Positions 27,959-38,080 are shown, counted from the first letter of the stretch. The stretch: 64,000 nt of DNA from Pseudoalteromonas sp. XI10 (GCF_001469895.1 NZ_LOPY01000052.1:248001-312000), one strand, 5' to 3'. Translations and numbers: made by a program. The notes: generated by a model not told the origin, from the sequence alone.

Positions 27959-29174
27959 ATGGCAAGCCTTGCTGTTGGCTGGTGTTTTTGGCTTCCCTGC
28001 AGTGGCATTTGCCGTGCATGATGGGCAGGTAACCGTAACGGCTGTGCGTGGTGACCAACTGGCGAGCTATCAGCGCAAAGGAATTGGCTTATACCGTTAT
28101 GACCAAGAGCATGATGGTGTTGTGATATCCCAAGCTATGCTGAGTAGTCGTTTTGAGTTAACGAGTGATTGGTCTGCGCATACAGTGGTTAACGCCCATC
28201 CTGATCCTGAACTAACAATCGGTTTTACTCAGGCTTATTTACAATATCAACCGCTCACTGCAAGTCGTTACAAATGGGCTGTTAAAGCGGGTGGCTTTTA
28301 TCCAAAAATGTCACTTGAAAACCCACAAAGTGGCTGGATGTCACCTTATAACTACACTAACTCTGCAATTAATTCTTGGATTGGCGAAGAGGTACGGGCC
28401 TTTGGTTTAGAGGCAAACATCAAGCGTCCAGGTAGAAAATTTAGAAGTAACCATAGTTTTGAAGGCTTTGCTGCGGTTTTTAAAGGTAACGATCCAGCGG
28501 GAACACTCTTGTCATGGCGAGGGTTCGCTATGCATGACAGGCAAACCACGTTCAATGAACAAATCGACTTTGCTATTCCACATTCTTTTGAGTGGACGCA
28601 GTTAGATAAGCAAGCTGAGTATGTGGAGCCTTTCGAAGAAGTCGATGGGCGCTTTGGTTATTACGTCGGTGCACATTGGGATTATCAAAAAAAATCGCAA
28701 TTACGTGTTTATTATTATGACAACAATGGCGATCCAGGTGCGTTGAATACCCGTACTGGTCAATATGCGTGGGATACACGTTTTTTAAGCGCGGCATGGT
28801 TGTATAAGTTTAATAAGCAAACCCGCATTATTGTACAGATCCTTGATGGTAAAACAGCGATGGGTACAAATCGTGGGGTAGACAATGATTTTTATAGTCA
28901 TTTTGTTCTATTAAGTCACAAGTTGGACCAGCATCGTCTCACAATTAGGTATGATTATTTTAAGGTTAGCGATCATGATGATTGGCAATTCGATCCTAAC
29001 CAAAGTCGTGGAGAAGCTTTAACCGCAAGTTGGCGTTATCAACTGTCGACCAAGTGGCAAGTAGGTGCTGAATATTCAGTGCTGAGCAGTGACGCTCAAA
29101 ATAGACCCGGTATGGGATTTAATGAGCATAACTCGCAGCAGCAATTGCAACTTTCAGCGAGTTGGCACTTTTAA
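27945..29174 (+). CDS. Predicted outer-membrane beta-barrel protein
   Basis: About 409 residues with a signal peptide (MIMNKWQALLLAGVFGFPAVAFA) and a run of alternating amphipathic strands, ending in LQLSASWHF with the terminal Phe of outer-membrane barrels. The repeated pattern of Tyr/Trp at strand ends is porin-like. The start overlaps the cupredoxin gene's end by 14 bases (ATG 27945; 27951 is an alternative), so translation is probably coupled. Function unknown; the pairing suggests the barrel and the copper-type protein act in one envelope process. Confidence 0.7.
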   Translation: MIMNKWQALLLAGVFGFPAVAFAVHDGQVTVTAVRGDQLASYQRKGIGLYRYDQEHDGVVISQAMLSSRFELTSDWSAHTVVNAHPDPELTIGFTQAYLQYQPLTASRYKWAVKAGGFYPKMSLENPQSGWMSPYNYTNSAINSWIGEEVRAFGLEANIKRPGRKFRSNHSFEGFAAVFKGNDPAGTLLSWRGFAMHDRQTTFNEQIDFAIPHSFEWTQLDKQAEYVEPFEEVDGRFGYYVGAHWDYQKKSQLRVYYYDNNGDPGALNTRTGQYAWDTRFLSAAWLYKFNKQTRIIVQILDGKTAMGTNRGVDNDFYSHFVLLSHKLDQHRLTIRYDYFKVSDHDDWQFDPNQSRGEALTASWRYQLSTKWQVGAEYSVLSSDAQNRPGMGFNEHNSQQQLQLSASWHF

Positions 29175-29205
29175 TTTCATACACTTTTTTAGTTTTTCTA
29201 CTAAC

Positions 29206-29231
29206 ATTCTAATGAACGTGCTGATTAGAAT
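29206..29231. repeat. Inverted repeat before the second chemoreceptor
   Basis: ATTCTAAT and ATTAGAAT are perfect complements around a ten-base loop, 17 bases before the receptor's start codon. It could be an mRNA hairpin affecting translation or a protein-binding site; there is no T-run that would make it a normal terminator. Confidence 0.4.
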
Positions 29232-29248
29232 TTGAATTAGGATAATGT

Positions 29249-30850
29249 ATGAAGTTACAAAGCATTCGCGTCAAAAGTTCTTTGCCTATTGTGCTACTTG
29301 GCATTGCTATCGTCATTTTAATTGCCGGCTATACCTATCTAATTAACCTTCAAAAAGAAGCGATTGATGCACAGTCTGAACGTTTCTTAAATGCGGTTTC
29401 TGTTGTTGTTAATGCTGACCGAGATTTATACCAAGCCAAAGTAGCAGAGCTGCACCTGGTTACCCAAATGAAAGGGGATAAAGGCCAACTTACTGATCAT
29501 CAAGAAAATGCCGAGCAGGTTAAAGACCGTTTCAAGCAATATTTATCTTATATGTCGCCATACTCTGAGGTGACTGGTCAGTTTCGTAATTTTGATAGCG
29601 CATTTGACGCTTGGTATGCAGCATCAACAGCTCATATTAATAACCCAGCAAATGCTTCACAAAAACAAGCGTCTGAGCAAAGTTTTTCGGCACTACGTGA
29701 TATTTTAGATAAAGCCGGAGAAGCGGCAGACAAAACCTCTCAAGCAGAAACAGAAAAGCTGATGGATAAAGTAATGGGCTTTAAAGTGATGCTTATGGTG
29801 ATGATTGCAGTGGTTTTAGCTGTTGCTGGTTGGTTTAGTTATTTTGTGCCGCGACAGCTTACAAAACAAATTAACTTTGTCACAGAGCGGATTAACGAGA
29901 TAGCCTCTGGAGATGGTGATTTAACAGGTCGTATCAATGTTAAAACGCAAGATGAATTTGCCGAGTTAGCAACCGCATTTAATCGTTTTTTAGATAATCT
30001 GCAGCAGTTAATCAAAGATATTTTAGAGCAAGCGAAAGAGCTACATAATCTAGGTAACGATTTAGATAACTTTGCTAATCAAAACCATCAAGTTAACCAA
30101 AAGCTTAGTCAAGCTTCTGAGTCGATAGTCAGTGCTGTCCACGAAATGAGTGTAGCAAGTCGCGAAGTAGCGAATGTGGCGCAAAACTCATCTCATGAAG
30201 CTGATAATTCACAGCAGCTAGCTAAACAAGGGTTAGCTGCGGTTGATAATTCAAGCCGTAAAATTAATGCCCTGTCAGACAATATGGAGCATGCTAGCCA
30301 GCGTTCAACTGAGTTGCAACAAAACTCAGACAACATTGCCAAAGTGCTTGAAGTTATTCGTGCTATTGCTGATCAAACTAACTTACTTGCACTGAATGCG
30401 GCAATTGAAGCGGCCCGTGCCGGAGAGCAAGGGCGAGGTTTTGCGGTGGTTGCTGATGAGGTTCGCACCCTTGCAACTCGCACGCAAGAGAGTACTAATG
30501 ACATTCAAACTATGGTTGAGCAGTTTGCATCAAGCGTTGAGCAGTCACTGCAAGCTATTAACAGTGGTAAGCGTTATGCAGATGAAGCAGTTGAGTCATT
30601 CACACAAACCAATGATGTGCTCAACTCAATGCAAGAGTCATCAGTTAAGGTAAATGATATGGCGATGCAGACAGCGCAAGCGACTGAAGAGCAAACCGCT
30701 GTGGCAGATGAAATTAGCCAAAATTTATCAGACTTAAATGACCAAACCCAACAAGGGGGCGGCTTAGCAAGTTCAACACAAGAAGTAGCTAATCGCATGA
30801 ACCAACTAACTAATGAGCTAAATCAATTAGTGAATCGATTTAAAGTCTAG
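29249..30850 (+). CDS. Methyl-accepting chemotaxis protein
   Basis: A 533-residue complete receptor. TM1 (about 11-30) and TM2 (about 178-197) enclose a periplasmic helical sensor domain of about 145 residues without an obvious PAS or Cache motif. A HAMP domain follows ([20 protein letters not shown]), then the signalling domain with the conserved tip [20 protein letters not shown] and [17 protein letters not shown]. It ends NRFKV, without the CheR-tethering pentapeptide of the first receptor, so its adaptation would need help from other receptors. AGGA precedes the start. It lies downstream of the cupredoxin and barrel genes and may sense a related signal. Confidence 0.95.
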   Translation: MKLQSIRVKSSLPIVLLGIAIVILIAGYTYLINLQKEAIDAQSERFLNAVSVVVNADRDLYQAKVAELHLVTQMKGDKGQLTDHQENAEQVKDRFKQYLSYMSPYSEVTGQFRNFDSAFDAWYAASTAHINNPANASQKQASEQSFSALRDILDKAGEAADKTSQAETEKLMDKVMGFKVMLMVMIAVVLAVAGWFSYFVPRQLTKQINFVTERINEIASGDGDLTGRINVKTQDEFAELATAFNRFLDNLQQLIKDILEQAKELHNLGNDLDNFANQNHQVNQKLSQASESIVSAVHEMSVASREVANVAQNSSHEADNSQQLAKQGLAAVDNSSRKINALSDNMEHASQRSTELQQNSDNIAKVLEVIRAIADQTNLLALNAAIEAARAGEQGRGFAVVADEVRTLATRTQESTNDIQTMVEQFASSVEQSLQAINSGKRYADEAVESFTQTNDVLNSMQESSVKVNDMAMQTAQATEEQTAVADEISQNLSDLNDQTQQGGGLASSTQEVANRMNQLTNELNQLVNRFKV

Positions 30851-30861
30851 TTAAAGCCAAC

Positions 30862-30888
30862 AAAAAAGGGCTCAATGAGCCCTTTTTT
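30862..30888. terminator. Bidirectional terminator between chemoreceptor and speE
   Basis: A perfect 12-base stem (AAAAAAGGGCTC with GAGCCCTTTTTT) around a three-base loop, with A and T tracts on both sides, serving the two convergent genes. Confidence 0.92.
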
Positions 30889-30905
30889 ACATCTAGCTAA
30901 AACGC

Positions 30906-31769
30906 TTACTTTTTCTCAAAAGCACGCTTCATATAATTTGGTGTCGCTAATGCGCCGTAGTGAATACCTGCATTGTAGTATTCTGTGCTTTGCGCAAGTG
31001 TATTTGCATCATTTTCACGAAACCCTGCGAATGCTTCTGATTTACGAGCAAGGGTTACTGACCATAAGCCACTTGGGTAAATTGGCTGTGGGAAAGGCAA
31101 CGTTTGTAGGTCAACAAAACCCACTTCTGTCATTGCATCACGCATTTCTACTAATAGTGGCATATGCATTAGTGGTGATTCACTTTGCTGAATTAAGATG
31201 CCACCAGGGCGAAGTGCAGTTAAACAGCTAGTATAGAAAGCGTGGTTGAATAAACCTTCGCCCGGGCCAACTGGATCTGTACCATCAACAATAACCACAT
31301 CGATTGATTCTGGCGCGGCTTCACGCATGTACTTTATGCCGTCGTCAAACATCACTGTTGCACGAGGATCTTGGTTTGATTCACACAACTCAGGGAAGTA
31401 CTTAAGTGACATTTGCGTCACGACTTCGTCGATATCAATTTGCGTTACGCTTTCAACACTTGGGTGTTTTAAAACTTCGCGTAAAGTACCGCAGTCACCA
31501 CCACCAATGATCACAACATTTTTTGGATTTGGATGTGCAAGCAATGCCGGATGGCTGATCATCTCGTGATAGAAAAAGTTTTCACGGCTACTTACCATAG
31601 TACAACCGTCAATAATCATCAGATTACCGAAGTCAGTTGTTTCGTACATTTCTACTTTTTGAAATGGCGATTGCTGTTCATCAAGCTTTTTAGTAATGCG
31701 TAATGAAAAGGCACTACCATCACGGTCACTAATTTCAGTGAACCAGTTGTTTTGATCTAAATTAGCCAT
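30906..31769 (-). CDS. speE: Spermidine synthase SpeE (polyamine aminopropyltransferase)
   Basis: SpeE transfers aminopropyl from decarboxylated S-adenosylmethionine to putrescine. The 287 residues are close to E. coli's 288. Visible are the N-terminal WFTEISDRDGSAFSL, the cofactor motif VVIIGGGDCGTLREVLKH, the catalytic-loop VDGTDPVGPGEGLF and QSESP. ATG 31769 (MANLDQNNW) is chosen because homology begins there; the frame extends further upstream without similarity. It is divergent from speA, joining arginine decarboxylation and spermidine synthesis. No speB (agmatinase) or speD is in view. Confidence 0.95.
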   Translation of the reverse strand: MANLDQNNWFTEISDRDGSAFSLRITKKLDEQQSPFQKVEMYETTDFGNLMIIDGCTMVSSRENFFYHEMISHPALLAHPNPKNVVIIGGGDCGTLREVLKHPSVESVTQIDIDEVVTQMSLKYFPELCESNQDPRATVMFDDGIKYMREAAPESIDVVIVDGTDPVGPGEGLFNHAFYTSCLTALRPGGILIQQSESPLMHMPLLVEMRDAMTEVGFVDLQTLPFPQPIYPSGLWSVTLARKSEAFAGFRENDANTLAQSTEYYNAGIHYGALATPNYMKRAFEKK

Positions 31770-31967
31770 CTTGCTTATACACTTTTGGTTAATGGTAAAA
31801 AAGGGGGGCAATTTTGCCAGTGCTTGACCAATTGCTCAATCAAATTTTAATCAGTATAGCGAATATTTTTTATCACTTTGGCATATAGCGCAATTTTTGT
31901 TAGCGTGGTCAGCCCTAGCGTATTAAAATGTGCGTTTATATCTATTGAAATTACAGAAGACATTGCC

Positions 31968-33848
31968 ATGACTTGGGGTTTAGACAAAGCACGCGATACA
32001 TACAATGTTGCTCACTGGAGTGACGGTTACTTTGACATTAACGCACAAGGTGAGCTGGTGGCTTACCCTGATGGCGATCAAACTAAAGCTGCGGTGTCTT
32101 TATCTGAACTAACAGAGCAATTCAAAAAGCAAGGTCTTACTTTACCTGTACTGGTACGCTTTACCGACATTCTACAAAATCGTGTTGATACACTAACGAG
32201 TGCTTTTACCAAAGCCTGTAATGCCCGTGAATACCAAGGTAGTTATACCTGTGTTTACCCAATCAAGGTTAATCAGCAGCGCTCTGTGGTCAGTAAATTA
32301 CTTGCTCATCCAAGCGGTTTAGTGGGCCTTGAAGCAGGCTCAAAACCTGAGCTTATGGCGATTTTAGGTGTAGCACAAGAGCCAATTACCATTGTTTGTA
32401 ATGGCTACAAAGACAGTGAATTTTTGCGCTTGGCCTGTATCGGTCAAGGTATGGGTCATAAGGTTCATATTGTTGTTGAAAAACTCTCTGAACTAACCAC
32501 CTTGTTGGCTGAAATTGATGACTTAGGTCTTGAGCCATCAATCGGTATTCGCATTCGCTTAAACTCGGTAGGCAAAGGTAAATGGCAAAACACCGGTGGT
32601 GAAAAAGGCAAATTTGGTTTAACTGCAGGCCAAGTACTTTCTGCGGTTGAGCTACTTAAGTCACGTAATAAACTTCATTTAATGCAACTTGTGCATTTCC
32701 ATATAGGCTCTCAAATTGCCAATATCCGTGATATTCATCGAGCACTGCGAGAATGTGCTCGCCATTTTGCAGAGTTAACACAGTTAGGCGTACCACTTAA
32801 TACAGTTGATGTTGGTGGTGGCTTAGGTGTTGATTACGAAGGCTCTGGTTCACGTAGTTCATGTTCAATGAACTACAGTGTTGATGAATATGCACGTAAT
32901 GTAGTGAATGCATTTGCTGAAGTGTGCCAACAACATGATCTTAAGCACCCAGCCATTATTACTGAATCAGGCCGTGCGTTAACAGCGCACCACGCAGTAT
33001 TAATTACAGATGTTATTGATGTTGAGCGTGCACCTAACCATGCGAATCCAACTGCACCAGATGTAGGCAGCGTATTAGTGCTCGATGAAATGTGGCAGTG
33101 CTTACAGCGTTTAACGCCGCGCATGGCATTAGAAATTTATCATGATGCAATGCACCTATTCAGTGAAGCCCATGACCAATATGTGCATGGCTTGCTCACC
33201 ATGCTTGAGTGGGCGAAGCTAGAGCAGCTTTATTTTACTATTTTACACCGCGTTCGTGCATCCCTCAGCGAGAATGCCCGTGCCCACCGTGAAGTGTTAG
33301 ACGATCTAAACGAAAAGCTGGCCGATAAGCTATTCGTTAATTTCTCATTATTCCAATCACTGCCAGATGTTTGGGGTATTCAGCAGTTATTCCCTGTGAT
33401 GCCTGTTGAAAACCTTCATCAGCCATTAACGCAACGCGCTATTATTCAAGACATTACCTGTGACTCTGATGGACAAATTCGTAACTATGTTGAAGGTACA
33501 GGTATTGAGAGTAGTTTACCTATTCCTGAGTACAAGCAAGGTCAGCAATACCACATTGCCATGTTCTTAGTGGGCGCGTATCAAGAAATTTTAGGTGATT
33601 TACATAACCTGTTCGGCGACACAGATTCAGTGCATGTTGAGCTTACTGAAGCGGGTTATCAGCTGACTAACGCAATTAAAGGTGACAGCGTTAAGGACGT
33701 ATTAAAGTTTGTTGATTATGATAGCGACATTCTTGCTGAAAACTTTGCAAAACGGGTTAACTCACTGGCAATTGATGAGCAATTTAAGGCACAATATTTG
33801 TCAGAACTAAATGCAGGCCTTGCTGGCTATACGTATTTTGAAGATTAA
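31968..33848 (+). CDS. speA: Biosynthetic arginine decarboxylase SpeA
   Basis: SpeA is a PLP- and Mg-dependent decarboxylase producing agmatine for polyamine synthesis. The 626 residues begin with TWGLDKARDTYNVAHWSDGYFDI, the usual start of the family. The PLP lysine is in VYPIKVNQQ, with the glycine-rich phosphate-binding VDVGGGLGVDYEG, HFHIGSQI, and ESGRALTAHH further on. ATG 31968 is preferred over an in-frame start at 31878 whose extra 30 residues have no family similarity. Two acyltransferase genes follow on the same strand after 21 bases, but a functional connection is not obvious. Confidence 0.95.
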   Translation: MTWGLDKARDTYNVAHWSDGYFDINAQGELVAYPDGDQTKAAVSLSELTEQFKKQGLTLPVLVRFTDILQNRVDTLTSAFTKACNAREYQGSYTCVYPIKVNQQRSVVSKLLAHPSGLVGLEAGSKPELMAILGVAQEPITIVCNGYKDSEFLRLACIGQGMGHKVHIVVEKLSELTTLLAEIDDLGLEPSIGIRIRLNSVGKGKWQNTGGEKGKFGLTAGQVLSAVELLKSRNKLHLMQLVHFHIGSQIANIRDIHRALRECARHFAELTQLGVPLNTVDVGGGLGVDYEGSGSRSSCSMNYSVDEYARNVVNAFAEVCQQHDLKHPAIITESGRALTAHHAVLITDVIDVERAPNHANPTAPDVGSVLVLDEMWQCLQRLTPRMALEIYHDAMHLFSEAHDQYVHGLLTMLEWAKLEQLYFTILHRVRASLSENARAHREVLDDLNEKLADKLFVNFSLFQSLPDVWGIQQLFPVMPVENLHQPLTQRAIIQDITCDSDGQIRNYVEGTGIESSLPIPEYKQGQQYHIAMFLVGAYQEILGDLHNLFGDTDSVHVELTEAGYQLTNAIKGDSVKDVLKFVDYDSDILAENFAKRVNSLAIDEQFKAQYLSELNAGLAGYTYFED

Positions 33849-33869
33849 GCATTAAAGGAATAAGTAGTA

Positions 33870-34748
33870 ATGTCCATGATCCGTTGTGTGTTCAGTTTTA
33901 TATTTTACACCCTCAATACACTTTTTTGGTTTGTGCCCATCTTTATTTGTGGCGTGATTAAACTGATCCCAATTAAGCCTCTACAAAAAGCAATGAGTTG
34001 GATAGCTAAGCAATGCGCCACTATGTGGGTGAGTTGCAACAGCATCAACCAAAACATATTTGCTTCATATAAGCTAAACGTGATAGGTCTTGAGCAACTA
34101 AAAGCGAAAGACTGGTACTTGGTGATCGCAAATCATCAAAGCTGGGTAGATATCGTTGTAATGCAACGCGTGTTTAATCGCCGCATACCGTTTTTAAACT
34201 TTTTCTTGAAAAAAGAGCTAATCTACGTTCCTTTTTTAGGTCTTGCTTGGTGGGCATTGGATTTCCCATTTATGACTCGCACGAGTAAAGCCCAGTTAAA
34301 GAAAAACCCTAAATTGCGTGGTAAAGACTTAGAAACCACGCGCAAAGCTTGTGAAAAATTCAAAGAAATGCCAGTAAGTATCGTTAACTTTGTTGAAGGT
34401 ACGCGTTTTACACCGCAAAAGCACTCGCGTCAAAATAGTCCTTTTGAACACTTATTAAAGCCAAAAGCGGGTGGTGTTGCGTTTGTTATGCAAGCAATGG
34501 GTGAGCAAATTTCCAAAGTGGTTAATGTCACTATTCATTACCCTGGTGGTATTCCTAGTTTTGTGGATTTTGCCAGTGGACGTGTAAAAGAAGTCGAAGT
34601 GCGAGTAGAAGTGATGGAAGTAAGCCCTAATTTAATCGGTGATTACACTGGTGATGCTGAGTTTAGAGTTAACTTTCAAGCTGAATTAAACCGCATTTGG
34701 AATGAAAAAAACCAGCAGCTAGCCGAGTTAGAAGCAAAAACGCAGTAG
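33870..34748 (+). CDS. Lysophospholipid acyltransferase family protein (first of tandem pair)
   Basis: 292 residues of the PlsC-like superfamily, which transfers acyl chains to lysophosphatidic acid or similar acceptors. The catalytic HX4D motif is in NHQSWVD, with KKELIYVPFLG and the FVEGTRFT block that holds the acceptor phosphate. An N-terminal hydrophobic segment (about 5-30) anchors it in the inner membrane. Length and motifs are like E. coli YihG. It is followed after 28 bases by a paralogue with the same motifs. Confidence 0.87.
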   Translation: MSMIRCVFSFIFYTLNTLFWFVPIFICGVIKLIPIKPLQKAMSWIAKQCATMWVSCNSINQNIFASYKLNVIGLEQLKAKDWYLVIANHQSWVDIVVMQRVFNRRIPFLNFFLKKELIYVPFLGLAWWALDFPFMTRTSKAQLKKNPKLRGKDLETTRKACEKFKEMPVSIVNFVEGTRFTPQKHSRQNSPFEHLLKPKAGGVAFVMQAMGEQISKVVNVTIHYPGGIPSFVDFASGRVKEVEVRVEVMEVSPNLIGDYTGDAEFRVNFQAELNRIWNEKNQQLAELEAKTQ

Positions 34749-34776
34749 TATTGCTAACGCAGTCGAGAGCACACTT

Positions 34777-35700
34777 ATGTTAAAGAAATTTTTACCAAAT
34801 TGGTTAACAGGCGTTCTAGTTAGCATTGTCTTGTTTGCTAATGTAATCATTTGGGGCACGATTGTGCTGCTGTTTGGTGTGCTTAAATTAATACTGCCAT
34901 TTAAAGTGGTTAGCGACATTCTTCATGTGGCTTATCGCGGTTGGTGTAAAGGTAACCGCTTAGCTTTGTGGTTAGGTTGCCCCACAATAGATGTTGATAT
35001 TAAAGGCAAAGTCAGTACAGATGGTTGGTACTTACTTATCTCTAATCATATGAGTTGGCTAGACATTGTTGTTCTAAGTGCGATTGATGTTTTACCCGCG
35101 CCAAAGTTCTTTTTAAAAGATGAGCTGAAGTATGTGCCATTCATTGGCACCGGCGCGTGGGCCATGGGTATGCCTTTCATGAAACGTGTTAGCAAAGCAC
35201 AGCTGGCAAAAAATCCTAAGCTGAAAGGTCTCGATGTTGAGCGCACTAAGCGCAGTTGCCGCGACTTTCGTAATCACCCGACAACCATTATCAACTTTGT
35301 TGAAGGTACGCGCTTTACGTGCCAAAAACACAAAAAACAAAATAGTCCGTTTACTTATCTTTTAAAACCTAAAGCGGGCGGTATTGCATTTGCCCTTGAG
35401 GTGTTAGGCGAACAGTTTGATGCATTATTAAATACCTCGATTATTTACCAAGGCGAGGGCGACCATATTTGCCGTAATCTGATGCGTGGCCGCCTTAATG
35501 TGATCAAAGTTGAAATGCACGTACAAGCAATTAGCGCAGAGATGATTGGTGATTACCAGCATGACCGCGCATTTAGAACGGCTTTTCAACAACATATTAA
35601 TGAGTTATGGTTGCAAAAAGACGCTCAGCTACTAACTTATCATCAAGCCCAACAAGCTGAGTACCTTGCCAATATCAATAAAGAGGTTGAAGCGCCATGA
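34777..35700 (+). CDS. Lysophospholipid acyltransferase family protein (second of tandem pair)
   Basis: 307 residues, clearly paralogous to the gene before it: NHMSWLD (HX4D), KDELKYVPFIGTGAWAMGMPF and NFVEGTRFT in the same order, with KQNSPFTYLLKPKAGG in common with the neighbour. It also has an N-terminal membrane segment. Its stop overlaps the start of the mechanosensitive-channel gene (ATGA), indicating translational coupling. The two copies are diverged in sequence, so the duplication is old and they may differ in acyl donor or acceptor. Confidence 0.87.
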   Translation: MLKKFLPNWLTGVLVSIVLFANVIIWGTIVLLFGVLKLILPFKVVSDILHVAYRGWCKGNRLALWLGCPTIDVDIKGKVSTDGWYLLISNHMSWLDIVVLSAIDVLPAPKFFLKDELKYVPFIGTGAWAMGMPFMKRVSKAQLAKNPKLKGLDVERTKRSCRDFRNHPTTIINFVEGTRFTCQKHKKQNSPFTYLLKPKAGGIAFALEVLGEQFDALLNTSIIYQGEGDHICRNLMRGRLNVIKVEMHVQAISAEMIGDYQHDRAFRTAFQQHINELWLQKDAQLLTYHQAQQAEYLANINKEVEAP

Positions 35701-36947
35701 AGCAAACTCACCTGCAAGAGCTGGTGATGCCTTGGTTTGAATCAATGCCAGACGCGGCGCTGTTAAGTGCATTAACGGCTACAGCGATTGGCGTTGGCTC
35801 ATTACTATTAATTTATATGTTTACCCGTCGACTGCTGCTGCCGGGTATTCAAAAGGTTGTTACACGTCTGTCTCCAGAGCGCATAGGTGCGCTTACTCCA
35901 ATGCTCAATAAACTGAATCGTCGTTTTGCGGGTATATTGTGCTGTGTACTGTATTTGGCAACCTTTGATTATGTTTACCCAGTTCATGATGTCGCTGCGT
36001 TGGTACTTAAAACCGTAGGCCAAGTTGCATTGATCATTTATGGTGGCTTCATTTTAAGTAGTGTGGTGAGCATTGCTGGTGGCATTTATAACCAACTTGA
36101 TTTTGCCCGCGATATTCCGATTCAGGGTTTGATCCAAGTTGTAAAACTTATCACTTTTATGGTTTGCGCCATTCTCATTGTGAGCATTTTGCTAGAGAAG
36201 TCACCAACTTATATTCTCTCTGGCTTTGGTGCGATAGCGGCGGTGACCTTACTCGTATTTAAAGATACCATTTTGGGATTTGTCGCCAGTATTCAAATTG
36301 CAGCTAATCGATTAGTGACCTATGGTGATTGGATCCAAGTGGATAGCTATGGCGCGGATGGCGAGGTTATCGACCTTGGCTTAAATACGGTAAAAGTACG
36401 TAACTGGGATAACACTATCACAACCATTCCGACTTATATGCTGGTTGCTGGGTCATTTAAAAACTGGCGTGGCATGCAAGAGTCGGGTGGTCGTCGTATC
36501 AAGCGTGCTTTAAACATTGATATGAACAGTATTCGTTTGGTTGATGATGCGTTTCGAGAGCAAATTGATGCTGCTATTCCACTTAACGACTATATTCGCG
36601 TTTCAAGCTTGCCCGATCCGGTGACAAACCTTGGTTTGTTTCGTCGTTATGCTGAAGGTTACTTAAAACAACACGAAAAAATTAATCGTGATTTGACCTT
36701 AATGGTGCGTGAGCTACAACCGATGAATCATGGCTTACCTATTGAGTTTTACTGCTTTAGTGAAGATAAGCGCTGGATTTCATACGAGCACTTGCAAGCA
36801 GAGATTATGGATCATTTACTTGCTGTGCTACCAATCTTTGGACTCAGACCATATCAAAGTGTTACTGGGCAGTTAAGTACAAGCGAAGCTCAAACAGGGC
36901 TAAAACCAAGTATCAAGGTTGCTAACCCTGTGCGCGAAAAAACTTAA
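35697..36947 (+). CDS. ybdG: Mechanosensitive channel, YbdG/MscM type
   Basis: 416 residues, the length of E. coli YbdG (415), a MscS-family miniconductance channel. Several hydrophobic helices precede the pore-lining and beta-domain region with the signature VFKDTILGFVASIQIAANRL, GDWIQV, YGADGEVIDLGLNTVKVRNW and DNTITTIPTYMLV. SFKNWRGMQESGGRRIKR is nearly the same as in YbdG. It opens under membrane tension to release solutes during osmotic downshock. It is coupled to the acyltransferase upstream, and its end overlaps the convergent chromate-transporter gene by four bases. Confidence 0.92.
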   Translation: MKQTHLQELVMPWFESMPDAALLSALTATAIGVGSLLLIYMFTRRLLLPGIQKVVTRLSPERIGALTPMLNKLNRRFAGILCCVLYLATFDYVYPVHDVAALVLKTVGQVALIIYGGFILSSVVSIAGGIYNQLDFARDIPIQGLIQVVKLITFMVCAILIVSILLEKSPTYILSGFGAIAAVTLLVFKDTILGFVASIQIAANRLVTYGDWIQVDSYGADGEVIDLGLNTVKVRNWDNTITTIPTYMLVAGSFKNWRGMQESGGRRIKRALNIDMNSIRLVDDAFREQIDAAIPLNDYIRVSSLPDPVTNLGLFRRYAEGYLKQHEKINRDLTLMVRELQPMNHGLPIEFYCFSEDKRWISYEHLQAEIMDHLLAVLPIFGLRPYQSVTGQLSTSEAQTGLKPSIKVANPVREKT

Positions 36948-38080
36948 AACTGACTAACTAGCACGCTCAGTGCAATAAAGCCTAACAATAGCCACCAAAT
37001 AGGTGGCTTTGCCATTCTTAGCCACGTAAATGCTGCAATGACTAAAGCTACTTGCCACAAATTTTGCACTGCCGATTGCCAAATAGGTGAATAAAGGGCG
37101 GCAGCTAAAAAGCCCACTACAGCGGCATTTAACGCTGCAATACTGCCCGCAAAGCGAGGCTTATCAGCCAGCTGTAGCCAGCTTTTCATAAAGGCTAACA
37201 TCAATAAAAAGCCCGGTAAGAAAATCATGATGGTCGCAACAATCGCACCTATAAGTGGTGTATTCGGCGACACTTGTGCGCCTAAGTATGTGGCGATAGT
37301 GAACATCGGTCCAGGTATGGCCTGAGCACTGGCATAAGCAGATAAAAACTGCTCGGTTTCAAGGCTCGGCACGCCAGCTTGTAAAATGGGTAACACAACG
37401 TGGCCGCCACCAAAGACCATAGCACCAGTTTGGTAAAATGGGGCAAACAAAGAAAACCCTTCGCCTAAAGGCAAAAAGCTAATTAGTAACAAGACGGTAA
37501 ATAAACAAAGCGGTAACCAAGCAATTTTCACAGGTTCATGTTCTTGGTTCTCTGGCAGTTTAAGCTGAGGATAAAACCAACCTATGGCTGCAGCTGCAAT
37601 CAGCACTATAATTTGACTTGATAACTGTGAGAAAACAATCAGTGCAATCGTGCTCAATACCGCGATAAGCTTGTGTAAGTGGTTTTTGCAAAAGCTCATT
37701 GCCATACTGTAGGTCGCATCGGCAACAATCACCACAGCGAAGAGTTTAAGCCCGGCAATGACCGCAAAGTAAATATCACCAAACTGGTGAGCGCTAAGAG
37801 CCAAAAAAAACATAATCAAAAATGAGGGCAGGGTAAAACCAATAAAAGCACATAGGCCGCCTAATATGCCCCCTTTTTCAACCCCCATTGCAAAGCTAAC
37901 TTGGCTTGAACCAGGGCCTGGTAATGCTTGGCTTAGGCTAATCAATTGCGCATAGCGCTCAGCAGTGAGCCATTTTAAATTATCAACAAAGTGGCGCTTA
38001 AAATAACCAAGGTGTGCCGCAGGACCGCCAAAGCTCATACAGCCTAATAAAAAGAATTGTTTAAAGATGATAAATAACAT
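36944..38080 (-). CDS. Chromate transporter family protein (ChrA-like)
   Basis: 378 residues with about ten to twelve hydrophobic helices and two copies of the CHR domain: MSFGGPAAHLGYF with LSQALPGPGSSQ in the first and VFGGGHVVLP with ASAQAIPGPMFT in the second. Such long-chain ChrA proteins export chromate, though many members have unknown anions as substrate. ATG 38080 is chosen because it begins the first helix; the longer frame up to 38155 lacks similarity. No chrB or chromate reductase gene is nearby, so chromate specificity is assumption. Confidence 0.87.
   Translation of the reverse strand: MLFIIFKQFFLLGCMSFGGPAAHLGYFKRHFVDNLKWLTAERYAQLISLSQALPGPGSSQVSFAMGVEKGGILGGLCAFIGFTLPSFLIMFFLALSAHQFGDIYFAVIAGLKLFAVVIVADATYSMAMSFCKNHLHKLIAVLSTIALIVFSQLSSQIIVLIAAAAIGWFYPQLKLPENQEHEPVKIAWLPLCLFTVLLLISFLPLGEGFSLFAPFYQTGAMVFGGGHVVLPILQAGVPSLETEQFLSAYASAQAIPGPMFTIATYLGAQVSPNTPLIGAIVATIMIFLPGFLLMLAFMKSWLQLADKPRFAGSIAALNAAVVGFLAAALYSPIWQSAVQNLWQVALVIAAFTWLRMAKPPIWWLLLGFIALSVLVSQF

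Noticed and set aside
29206..29231. Second site for the ArsR regulator
   Set aside because: The half-sites TCTAAT/ATTAGA occur, but in opposite order (outward) and with ten bases between, so this is not the ATTAG-N6-CTAAT form at 53309-53340.
31878..31967. Extended N-terminus of speA
   Set aside because: Thirty extra residues without similarity to the family; homology starts at the ATG at 31968.
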